Source: Siphonodentalium dalli
Lineage: Eukaryota > Mollusca > Scaphopoda > Gadilida > Siphonodentaliidae
Direction: 5' to 3'
Assembly (NCBI GenBank): GCA_032622095.1
Contig: CP136061.1
Span: 253,839,582 to 253,903,581, forward strand
DNA: 64,000 nt
A program made the position numbers and the translations under genes. Shown here piece after piece: positions 55,553-64,000 of the stretch (positions are counted from its first letter, which is position 1; each line of letters begins with the position of its first letter). The notes beneath the pieces were generated by a model. That model made no database searches, had not been told where the DNA came from, and saw only the letters and a list, made by a program, of their open reading frames with translations.

Positions 55553-55645
55553 GGGTCAATCTGCGACGACTGTTTAACGGTGTCGTGTTGTGAACTTTGT
55601 TCATTGTGCCAGATGGATAGAGAAATGAAGGCCATGGGAATTTAA
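55553..55645 (+). CDS. PLAC8/cornifelin-family protein, coding exon 3 and stop
   Basis: Follows acceptor TAACTTTTTCAG in phase 0. Encodes residues 145-174, GSICDDCLTVSCCELCSLCQ then MDREMKAMGI, and TAA. This is the classical C-terminal half of the PLAC8 domain (GxxxDDxxxxxCCxxCxLCQxxRE), with the CC, C and LCQ residues present. The joined protein has the usual family length apart from the 80-residue polar leader. Confidence 0.92.
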   Translation, partial: GSICDDCLTVSCCELCSLCQMDREMKAMGI

Positions 55646-55735
55646 TGGACTTCAACCATCCACGGATTGGACTTCTATACCCTCCACGGATCGGCGACAT
55701 TGTAACATAATATATATTATTTCATAGCTTTACTA

Positions 55736-55741
55736 AATAAA
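55736..55741 (+). terminator. Polyadenylation signal of the PLAC8-family gene
   Basis: AATAAA 91 bases past the stop codon. An iteron-type repeat begins 56 bp further on, so the transcript probably ends before it. Confidence 0.6.
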
Positions 55742-55796
55742 ATATTTTAAGAAATTAACGCTTTTAAATCACGTTAATATTGTGATATTTCCTTAA

Positions 55797-56012
55797 CCTG
55801 GGTAACTTAATCACAATTCTCTCCACATGGGTAACTTAATCACAATTCTCTCCACATGGGTAACTTTATCACAATTTCTGGAACCTGGGTAACTTTATCA
55901 CAATTCTCTCCACATGGGTAACTTTATCACAATTTCTGGAACCTGGGTAACTTTATCACAGAAAAACAAAACCGACGAGAGAGATGGGTGAGAGTGACTA
56001 TAATTTCAGTGT
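55797..56012. mobile_element. Iteron-type foldback, right arm with six iterons
   Basis: Six direct copies of a 29-bp unit (CCTGGGTAACTTTATCACAA plus TTCTGGAA or TTCTCTCCA; 55797-55970), then GGGTGAGAGTGACTATAATT and TCAGTG. The iteron is the same as in 19996-20377. No left arm is present, and the number of units is doubled. Confidence 0.7.
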
Positions 56013-56234
56013 TACTAATGGTATTCAAGATTCATGTGGGCGGTGGTATAGGGGTGACACCCTCCATTGCTGTGTAGAAGTGGTACGTTTTGAAATCCGT
56101 CCTCTAACCTGTACGTACCAGTAGGCCTGCATAATAAGAAGTTAAGATGAGTCATTTCAATAATATTTATAACCTACAAGGTTTTGATAAAGGTATATGC
56201 AAAACACATTTATACTACACCTTCGGTTACACAT

Positions 56235-56340
56235 ACAAGTACAGTAATGCCCAAAGTAATTGACCACTTAACCACAGCAGAATTACCCATAATTATGCTG
56301 TGGTTAAGGTGTCAATTACTCTGGGCATTACTGTACATGT
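56235..56340. mobile_element. Short hairpin, arms about 42 bp
   Basis: TACAGTAATGCCCAAAGTAA, TTGACCACTTAACCACAGCA, loop, and the inverse ending GGGCATTACTGTA. Flanks ACAAG/CATGT extend the pairing slightly. Confidence 0.7.
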
Positions 56341-56619
56341 AGGAATGTCAACAAAAACAGATATACAAAATAAATACATTCCAAACTACTATTGTTAACA
56401 ACAATCAATAAATTACATGTATGAAGTCGTCGGACACGAGTTAACAACCGTTAGACTGAATGGGTCATTGTCGCCATGCACTTTGGTGTGTTGGGGACCC
56501 GTATGATTTGACGCCAGTTGGCGATCACGTGGATCATGGGTAGTCATCTACAGCATAACATGTTATTCAAGCTTCACGGTATGGAATTTATCAGCCACTG
56601 CTGATATAACGTTAAAGAG
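56341..56619. other. No gene; isolated iteron-family end motif
   Basis: ACTGAATGGGTCATTGTCGC near 56454 matches the terminal motif of the iteron foldbacks, but no iterons or opposite end follow. Confidence 0.4.
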
Positions 56620-56880
56620 GACTGACTGTACACTAAATCCGTCCATTTATGGGACCATCTCTTTTTGTACTCAATAGAATATGTAACAAATGAATGAATT
56701 TGAGCCATGATGTAGTGCTAAATACACTCATGTTCTCTCTAAACGATGTAAAAAAACATGGTAATTATAATGAAAATGAACTTATGACTCCAGCCATTTA
56801 TTCATTTTCATTATAATTACCATGCTATTTGTATTGTTCATAGAGCACATGAGTGTATTTTGCACTAATAAAATTCATTC
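56620..56880. mobile_element. Foldback MITE (GGTACCATCTCC family), partial copy
   Basis: CTGTACACTAAATCCGTCCA, TTATGGGACCATCTC, then CATGGTAATTATAATGAAAA and its inverse. The right terminus diverges after TTGCACTAAT near 56868. Confidence 0.6.
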
Positions 56881-57104
56881 ATGTTTTGCATATAGTATGC
56901 TGAGTAAAAATGTGAAAGGTGATAACTGCTGTCTTCTATATAAACATAAACACCGAAAAGGTCAAGCTGCATGGGTAATTTACCTGGGTACAAAACCTGG
57001 GTACAAAACACATCAAAATGTGGCACCATTGACTCCTTTAGCCTCAGTTCGCCAGTACAATTTGAGCAGTGCCTGATTTCCTGCATGTATCGCACAGGTA
57101 TGGT

Positions 57105-57235
57105 CCTTAGATCATGCCATGAATCTTTATACTCTGGCTAACGCCCGTAAGGATCATATTCCACCAGTACAAAACCTGGGAACTTTTTGAAGTTTTGACA
57201 GGGAACCTTATAAAATCGAAAATATAACAATGGGG
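57105..57235. repeat. Short dispersed repeat, fullest copy
   Basis: GATCATGCCATGAATCTTTA, CTCTGGCTAACGCCCGTAAG, ACCAGTACAAAACCTGG, ACTTTTTGAAGTTTTGACAG. Shares its first half with 8135-8200 and its second with 45380-45425. Confidence 0.6.
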
Positions 57236-57266
57236 ATATATTTCTTTGTTATTATCTGTTTCTTAA

Positions 57267-57460
57267 CCCTTTACCCAACAGAAGGGCCCTGTGCCAATGC
57301 ATTCTCTTATATATGCGAGTCGACCATAGGTCGCCTCGCATATATAAGAGAATGCATTGGCTTAACACATTAAAAATTATAAAATTGTTAAAGAATGTAA
57401 GAAAAAATGGTAAAAAGTGTTAAAAAAAGATTTTTGTTAGGCCAATGCATTCTCTTATAA
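57267..57460. mobile_element. piggyBac-like MITE, right end lost
   Basis: TTAA (57263-57266) then CCCTTTACCCAACAGAAGGG and the first palindrome intact. The second palindrome breaks off at TTCTCTTATAATTGACAG. The central AT segment is inverted relative to 822-1203. Confidence 0.65.
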
Positions 57461-58823
57461 TTGACAGTTCGAACGGGAATGCAGTTCTGTATTTATTTCA
57501 CGCCGGCGGAACTTAAAAAATGCTAATGATTTGAGAAAACTTAAATAATTATGAAAATGAAAACGAAATCACGGCAGAAGAGGAGTTAATCCGTTGGAAC
57601 TTAATTTTTGCCGTGGAACCAGTCTACCAATGTCTCGGTATGCGTCCTTCAACTTGATGACGGATGCCGCCTCGAATGTAAATTGTTCGCAATTTCACAA
57701 TATTTAATGTGTAAAATTAAGTATTTTGGGACCTGACAGGAGATGGTTATGTATCTTTTGGATTTAATGAGCAACGAAGTTCGATAATCTGTATTTCTTC
57801 ATGGAGGAGTGACTCAAGTTGACAACTTATTCCGAGAATTCTAAAATGAAAAGTTTGTGATTTAGTCAATGTTTGACTTCGAAGTTCGAGCGTGGAAAAT
57901 TCGAGTTCACACGGTGCAACACAGCTAAGAGAGAACGTTTACTGACAAAATGTCTATGATCAACTAAAATTAAATTCTTGAATCTATCGAACGGATCTAG
58001 ATATGGGTTGGAGAATCTCCATCAAACTTGCCACATCATGGCCAATTCTGACTCGAAATTCTGGAAAACTAGTGATTTTCGAAAATACAAAGTCAAAATG
58101 TTTCAACTTTCACTTTCACTTTCAGGTAAGTTTTTCTTTTCTTTAAATAAATCAGAAAAAAATACATGTAAATTCCTATTTCAAGAGTTAACAATCAAAA
58201 TTCCAATCCATTTGTCATTTGAATGATTTGTCAATGAATTATTCAAATTTTTGAAATATAATTAATAAGTTTTTTCAGTTTATTTTTTTGAAATTTTTAC
58301 TATTCACTAATTCAGGCATATGTTTCTAACTAGTGTCTAGTACCAGGTGAGTACTACCAGTAGTGGTGCAGAAGAAAATTTTAAATTCCACATATATCAA
58401 TATTAGGACTGTTTGTCATTCGACATTACCAAATACCATACTGCGTACAACGATTTTGAATTAAAAAAAAAAAGGCTGATACTAGAACAATTTTAACCAT
58501 TTTGTTCAATACAAAATTGGAATATATAAATTTATAATATGTGTAGGCCTACATGTATTTCTCTCTGATTTTAGCATATTCTGATTAGTTCGGCATTTTA
58601 TTAATTTATAAATTCAAATGTTAAATTAGTGTCACTTCCAAAAAATATTTGGTCAGTTTTTCATACTATTAAAATAGTAGAGGGAAAGATTGCCTATTTG
58701 CTGTCCCCAGGGAAAGGCATAAAATTACATTTGAAATACAAGATCAAAACATTTTCTTCTTAAATAGAATATCAACATGTTATTGTACATGTATGTAATA
58801 ACAATTAGTGAATTTTACAATAA
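57461..58823. other. No gene recognised
   Basis: AT-rich. The 82-codon plus frame at 57978-58226 has no recognisable motif. TTTATT near 58598 (AATAAA on the minus strand) could serve the recombinase gene that ends at 58824. Confidence 0.4.
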
Positions 58824-59225
58824 TTAGTCTGTGTCGCTGTCTGATTCAATACGTGCAATTCTCCTGTATTTGTTCTTGCTGTGCCTATTAGAACTTTCTG
58901 CATCTGAATCACCACTGTTGGCCCTGGGCATTTTAACGGTTATTTTAAATGTACCACCAGAAATGTTGGCATTACTGAAAACACCTTGCATCAATCTTTC
59001 TTCAACTGTGTACTAGTAGCTACTTTGCTCAATGTTGTACTTGTACTGGTACCTGTGTTGGGGACTACTTCCTTCAAATGAGTAGTGGCCTCACTGTAAT
59101 AAGTGTTTCTCATCCCGGTACTAGTACTTGGCAGTAAAGCCCTGCAATAACTTTCACTGATGGGTATTTCATTGGCTACGGGCATCACTGGTTTGAAATT
59201 ATGAGAACCGGTAGTCGCTGCATTA

Positions 59226-59676
59226 GGTTACACTGGTGTAAATACTATAGGCAGCTCCCCCTGCGGTTGCGGGAGGAGTATAGAGTTTCACAGTTAAAAC
59301 ACTCTGGGCTGTGATTGGTTGCATGAATTAAATGTAAACTGTTGACAAAAATTCAAGGAATCATTCTCCCACAAACTTCATTTGCCAAGAGGCCCATTCA
59401 TTAAAGGTGAAGTCTGTTGTGGCTGTTTAGAAATTTTAAGTGTGATTGAAAAAATGACAATATTTTTTTAGTGCGGAACTGACCCTAGTCATGAAAAAAC
59501 GAAAATTTGAAGTGGATTCCCTGCTAGACGGTGTTGATTTTTTTATTGGGAAAGTTTCCACAGATGTCAAGCTCACATAATCCGAAGGCAGTTTGAACAG
59601 TTTCCATTTGACCTCTGATGCAGATCAACAAACGTTAACATTGAAGCCTATGGGAAATATTTACACCAGTGTAACC
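59226..59676. repeat. 451-bp repeat R, copy 1, with inverted ends
   Basis: Begins GGTTACACTGGTGTAAATA and ends TATTTACACCAGTGTAACC, a perfect 19-bp terminal inverted repeat. The end itself contains the interrupted palindrome TTACACnnGTGTAA. Copies 2 and 3 lie at 60578-61028 and 61930-62380. Confidence 0.88.
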
Positions 59677-60577
59677 TAAAGGGAAAAAATAGCTTTTTAT
59701 CATTTTTGATTCCTGGGAGTCACTTTAAAGCATTTTAATGCATTTTACAGAGCCTGGTCTTTCAGTCCAATGAATATCTCATGCTTGGTGTGGCTATTCT
59801 TGCTGCTGATGTCTTCTTTCACTTACATCAGCCAAAAAAATAGTAAGATTTTTCATAAAAAATGCCAATTTTTAAGGTATTTTCAAAAAAATTCAAGGTG
59901 GTAATAGTCACATGATAATGCAAATGACCCATAACATGAGCATGTCAACGACACATATATCAATTGTTATAAGAACCTAATCTAACAAGTATTTTGGATT
60001 TTATAGCCAGTGATATACAGATATATATCATAAAAGTGTGTCATTTCTACTGGTGGGTATGGTCATTTGAAGGTTAATAGCACTAAAACTTGGACACATT
60101 TAAGAAAATGCTTCAGCAATTCAAAGAGAGCATATCTTTATTCAACTAATTCAATATACACCCACATCCAGTTATCTTGGATCACCCTTGCAGACCTGAA
60201 AATGTCATATTTTATTCTTCAATGTGCTGATAAAGTCATGCGCTTGATGCTCAGCTGATCAGATCTGGACTCAATGACCTCACATCACCAGAAATTCTCT
60301 CATGGAAAGAATATTGTACAGTCTTCCATAGCTGATCCAAGTTTGCAACACCAGACCCCTAAAACTGAGTGAAAATGGGGCCTGAACATGACTGGTGGTG
60401 GAAAATTGTGCCTTTTTGATGAATAATTTGTTAAAGGGGGTGGGGTTAAATTGTGTGTGATAAATAAAGAACCATAGGGGTGATATTGTTTTTGAACACA
60501 TTTTTTCCATTGATGGGCAATTCTGAAGAAATGTAGGGAGTTACAATTATTCCGCGAAAAAGCGGGCTATCGCTTTA
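59677..60577. repeat. 901-bp internal segment I, copy 1
   Basis: Begins TAAAGGGAAAAAATAGC and ends GCGGGCTATCGCTTTA, which are loosely inverted relative to each other (TAAAG...ATAGC). Second copy at 61029-61929. The short frames at 60067-60258 (+) and 60280-60510 (-) and their duplicates have no recognisable domain. Confidence 0.75.
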
Positions 60578-62338
60578 GGTTACACTGGTGTAAATACTAT
60601 AGGCAGCTCCCCCTGCGGTTGCGGGAGGAGTATAGAGTTTCACAGTTAAAACACTCTGGGCTGTGATTGGTTGCATGAATTAAATGTAAACTGTTGACAA
60701 AAATTCAAGGAATCATTCTCCCACAAACTTCATTTGCCAAGAGGCCCATTCATTAAAGGTGAAGTCTGTTGTGGCTGTTTAGAAATTTTAAGTGTGATTG
60801 AAAAAATGACAATATTTTTTTAGTGCGGAACTGACCCTAGTCATGAAAAAACGAAAATTTGAAGTGGATTCCCTGCTAGACGGTGTTGATTTTTTTATTG
60901 GGAAAGTTTCCACAGATGTCAAGCTCACATAATCCGAAGGCAGTTTGAACAGTTTCCATTTGACCTCTGATGCAGATCAACAAACGTTAACATTGAAGCC
61001 TATGGGAAATATTTACACCAGTGTAACCTAAAGGGAAAAAATAGCTTTTTATCATTTTTGATTCCTGGGAGTCACTTTAAAGCATTTTAATGCATTTTAC
61101 AGAGCCTGGTCTTTCAGTCCAATGAATATCTCATGCTTGGTGTGGCTATTCTTGCTGCTGATGTCTTCTTTCACTTACATCAGCCAAAAAAATAGTAAGA
61201 TTTTTCATAAAAAATGCCAATTTTTAAGGTATTTTCAAAAAAATTCAAGGTGGTAATAGTCACATGATAATGCAAATGACCCATAACATGAGCATGTCAA
61301 CGACACATATATCAATTGTTATAAGAACCTAATCTAACAAGTATTTTGGATTTTATAGCCAGTGATATACAGATATATATCATAAAAGTGTGTCATTTCT
61401 ACTGGTGGGTATGGTCATTTGAAGGTTAATAGCACTAAAACTTGGACACATTTAAGAAAATGCTTCAGCAATTCAAAGAGAGCATATCTTTATTCAACTA
61501 ATTCAATATACACCCACATCCAGTTATCTTGGATCACCCTTGCAGACCTGAAAATGTCATATTTTATTCTTCAATGTGCTGATAAAGTCATGCGCTTGAT
61601 GCTCAGCTGATCAGATCTGGACTCAATGACCTCACATCACCAGAAATTCTCTCATGGAAAGAATATTGTACAGTCTTCCATAGCTGATCCAAGTTTGCAA
61701 CACCAGACCCCTAAAACTGAGTGAAAATGGGGCCTGAACATGACTGGTGGTGGAAAATTGTGCCTTTTTGATGAATAATTTGTTAAAGGGGGTGGGGTTA
61801 AATTGTGTGTGATAAATAAAGAACCATAGGGGTGATATTGTTTTTGAACACATTTTTTCCATTGATGGGCAATTCTGAAGAAATGTAGGGAGTTACAATT
61901 ATTCCGCGAAAAAGCGGGCTATCGCTTTAGGTTACACTGGTGTAAATACTATAGGCAGCTCCCCCTGCGGTTGCGGGAGGAGTATAGAGTTTCACAGTTA
62001 AAACACTCTGGGCTGTGATTGGTTGCATGAATTAAATGTAAACTGTTGACAAAAATTCAAGGAATCATTCTCCCACAAACTTCATTTGCCAAGAGGCCCA
62101 TTCATTAAAGGTGAAGTCTGTTGTGGCTGTTTAGAAATTTTAAGTGTGATTGAAAAAATGACAATATTTTTTTAGTGCGGAACTGACCCTAGTCATGAAA
62201 AAACGAAAATTTGAAGTGGATTCCCTGCTAGACGGTGTTGATTTTTTTATTGGGAAAGTTTCCACAGATGTCAAGCTCACATAATCCGAAGGCAGTTTGA
62301 ACAGTTTCCATTTGACCTCTGATGCAGATCAACAAACG

Positions 62339-63637
62339 TTAACATTGAAGCCTATGGGAAATATTTACACCAGTGTAACCATTAGCTGAACACAATGCTC
62401 TGGGAACAATCACATTTGTATTACCGGTATTTGGATTGTTGCCTTGCAGAATAGCACACATCCCTTTCTGCTGATTTATGGAAGCTGTGGCATAGTTATT
62501 CAAGCTGTTCACATTTTTATGACCCGATAATTGGGAGATAATTTGGGGGTTCACACCAGCATGGAGTAATTGTGTGCACATCGTCTTCCTCAGCGAATGA
62601 TTGGTTTTATTTCCAGGGATTCCTGCTTTTGTGCACATGTCTTTCACCATAGATTTCACTTTGTTTACACCAATAGGCTGAGCCTTGAACCATAAAATGT
62701 TCGGTCCCGTTGTCCAATGCATATTGCCAGAAATATAAAAAGGAGATCCAGAATCCATCATTTTTTGTGGTCGGTTTCTTGCATAGAGTTTGTACATTTC
62801 TATTGGGCATCTGTTTTTGTTGACTTCATTTGGAAATATTTTTGGACTGAATGGCCTCGTTGTTGAATTTCCATCTCTTGTTTTGCTAAGGCGTTCATTG
62901 AACTCAAGATATTCTGTCCCACTACTGTCCACTTTCAATTTAATATCTCCAAATTTTAATTGTGAATTTTCATGTGACCCGCGGAATCCTAGCAGTTTTG
63001 TATTGAAAAACCACAAAGTGTTCAATAGTGCTTCTGGTGTACTGCTCCCCAACTGCCCTGTCTCCCACAGTTTCTCTTCTTCCTCCTCTGTCAATGGCTC
63101 CGCTTTGTTCGGTTTGTTCCCAAAACCCCGTTCTTTCAACTCTTTTCGCTTCGATTTCAGTACATCTCTGCTCATTTGAAATTTATCAGACGTCAATATT
63201 TCCTCTCCATATTCTGCATCTTTCAAATGTCTCTGAATTCCTCTGTGCAAAGCTGTTAAGCTATCTGGCTCGAACTCTGATCCATTTTCTTTACGTGCCG
63301 TCAACAAGAAACCACCGATATATGTATCCAGTTCAGTCGGTGGAATCTGTTCTGGTTCCCTGCCCTCACCATTCACTTGCAACCATTTTGTTAGCTTTCT
63401 GATGCAGGACTCAGTTTTTTTAATTGTATTCGGGTTTCTTTTACTCGCCACATACTTCTTCAGATCAGATACATTGCACACCGGTGCGAACTCAGTATTA
63501 CTTGACATACTTGTATTTGAAGTAATATTCTCATCATTTGTTTGTTGATTTTCTTTATTTTGAACTTCTTCAGTCTCAGAATTATTACTAGTACTGTCTG
63601 CTTGCAACTCTGGCACTGTATTACACGTACCTTGCAC
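62339..63637 (-). CDS. Tyrosine recombinase catalytic ORF with transposon-encoded tail
   Basis: Open frame of about 432 residues counted from the GTG at 63637; in-frame codons continue upstream to about 63740. Residues 52-165 look like the SAM-like core-binding domain (VSDLKKYVASKRNPNTIKKT, then LTALHRGIQRHLKD). The catalytic domain has R219 (GFRGSHE), a candidate beta-hairpin Lys252, H347-x2-R350 (NHSLRKT), H373 (SGHKN) and the Tyr382 nucleophile (NNYAT): the full R-H-x-x-R-H-Y set of active tyrosine recombinases. Closest families are CryptonA and the DUF3504 proteins. The last 13 residues, from G420, are translated from the terminal repeat of the inserted element, which also supplies the TAA stop (62339-62341). 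Confidence 0.85.
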   Translation of the reverse strand: MQGTCNTVPELQADSTSNNSETEEVQNKENQQTNDENITSNTSMSSNTEFAPVCNVSDLKKYVASKRNPNTIKKTESCIRKLTKWLQVNGEGREPEQIPPTELDTYIGGFLLTARKENGSEFEPDSLTALHRGIQRHLKDAEYGEEILTSDKFQMSRDVLKSKRKELKERGFGNKPNKAEPLTEEEEEKLWETGQLGSSTPEALLNTLWFFNTKLLGFRGSHENSQLKFGDIKLKVDSSGTEYLEFNERLSKTRDGNSTTRPFSPKIFPNEVNKNRCPIEMYKLYARNRPQKMMDSGSPFYISGNMHWTTGPNILWFKAQPIGVNKVKSMVKDMCTKAGIPGNKTNHSLRKTMCTQLLHAGVNPQIISQLSGHKNVNSLNNYATASINQQKGMCAILQGNNPNTGNTNVIVPRALCSANGYTGVNISHRLQC

Positions 63638-64000
63638 TTCAAGTTCTTCAATCTCATGCCGCTGACTTGCTATGTAGTTTCGTAAATCCCTTATGTTGTT
63701 TGTTGCTATTGATGGTTCACATACAGTGATACTTCATGCTGATCATTGGAGTCGTGTTGACTTTCACTTTGTGTCGCTGTCACCGGGACAGAGGCAGTCA
63801 CAGTGGGCACCTCTTGGTCTGATTGAGAATTATCAACGAAATAAAAGTCATCAGCTAGGATGCTTTCAACGAACCGTTTGTCACTTTCAGTCAGCGATTC
63901 ATTTCCAGATTCACAAATATAAAAATCTCCCAACGGGAAAGGTGAATTCATTTTAAATATTATTTTCTTCTATTTCTGAATTACGCCAATTTACGGAAAA

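Larger units (their letters stand above)
59226..62380. mobile_element. LTR-like composite insertion: R-I-R-I-R
   Basis: A 3155-bp insertion in the recombinase gene, flanked by ATTA (59222-59225) and ATTA (62381-62384). It consists of three 451-bp repeats R (59226-59676, 60578-61028, 61930-62380) separated by two 901-bp segments I (59677-60577, 61029-61929), giving an exact 1352-bp period. By eye the copies are identical. No transposase, reverse transcriptase or recombinase frame is present in R or I. Confidence 0.85.
58824..63951 (-). pseudogene. CryptonA-like tyrosine recombinase gene, split by a 3155-bp insertion
   Basis: Three minus-strand pieces form one gene. Piece 1 (63706-63951) encodes an acidic N-terminus from ATG at 63951. 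Piece 2 (about 63740-62381) holds the DUF3504/phage-integrase-like core. Piece 3 (59225-58824) resumes after the insertion and encodes a Ser/Thr-rich tail with MQGVFSNANISGGTFKITVK and an SDSDTD end. Removing the insertion with one ATTA copy joins pieces 2 and 3 in the same frame. Two other lesions exist: a frame change between pieces 1 and 2 within 63706-63742, and one near 58991-59030 in piece 3. The catalytic core is nevertheless undamaged. Whether this is a Crypton transposon copy or a domesticated relative (KIAA1958/ZMYM-like) cannot be told; no Crypton ends are evident. Confidence 0.8.

Noticed and set aside
60067-61862. Duplicated 63- and 76-codon ORFs
   Set aside because: Identical because the 1352-bp unit is repeated; no domain, start context or splice evidence.
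59226-62380. Classical LTR retrotransposon
   Set aside because: No reverse transcriptase, protease or integrase frame, no TG...CA ends and no evident primer-binding site, although the layout looks LTR-like.

Overview
The window reads as nuclear DNA of a marine-type invertebrate animal: AT-rich, gene-poor and packed with short foldback transposons. The evidence is an animal DCAF1 homologue, a three-exon PLAC8/cornifelin-family gene with GT-AG introns of 6 and 7.7 kb, a very long poly-C2H2 zinc-finger gene, a non-LTR retrotransposon tail, Helitron-like arrays and a CryptonA/DUF3504-type tyrosine recombinase gene. The phylum cannot be fixed from the sequence; a lophotrochozoan or invertebrate deuterostome is my guess. 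A run of exactly 100 N (20856-20955) shows that this is an assembled scaffold.

Layout. 0-7.3 kb: foldback MITEs, then a full-length single-exon DCAF1 gene on the minus strand. 7.3-11.4 kb: a half MITE, a decayed non-LTR retrotransposon 3' end, a hairpin element, a cluster of about a dozen 22-bp palindromes centred on CTTAAG, and long G/C homopolymers. 11.4-15.7 kb: a single-exon 1428-residue C2H2 protein built from ten three-finger modules plus five terminal fingers. 15.7-22 kb: nested foldback elements, several with iterated motifs inside their inverted ends, a 40-bp tandem repeat and a 48-bp satellite abutting the gap. 22-28 kb: a 2.3-kb foldback rich in AAGATGGCGGC (YY1-like) motifs. 28.06-37.0 kb: head-to-tail arrays of Helitron-like elements in both orientations. 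37-41.3 kb: hairpin MITEs. 41.4-55.6 kb: the PLAC8-family gene on the plus strand, its introns filled with MITEs and one broken duplicate of its first exon. 56-58.8 kb: repeats and unassigned DNA. 58.8-63.95 kb (minus strand): a tyrosine recombinase gene with an intact catalytic core, split by a 3155-bp insertion that consists of three 451-bp repeats alternating with two 901-bp repeats and is flanked by a 4-bp ATTA duplication.

The host genes show no functional linkage. DCAF1 is a ubiquitin-ligase substrate receptor, the zinc-finger protein a probable DNA-binding regulator, and the PLAC8 protein a small Cys-rich protein. What unites the window is transposon activity: mobile elements abut or enter the 3' end of DCAF1, the 3' end of the zinc-finger gene, the promoter and introns of the PLAC8 gene, and the coding sequence of the recombinase.

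The strongest candidates for undescribed biology are (1) foldback elements sharing an end close to GCTGAATAGGTCAC, whose inverted arms carry 2-6 copies of a short iteron that differs between subfamilies; (2) the LTR-like tripled repeat inside the recombinase gene; and (3) the Helitron-like concatemers joined exactly CTAG-to-TC.
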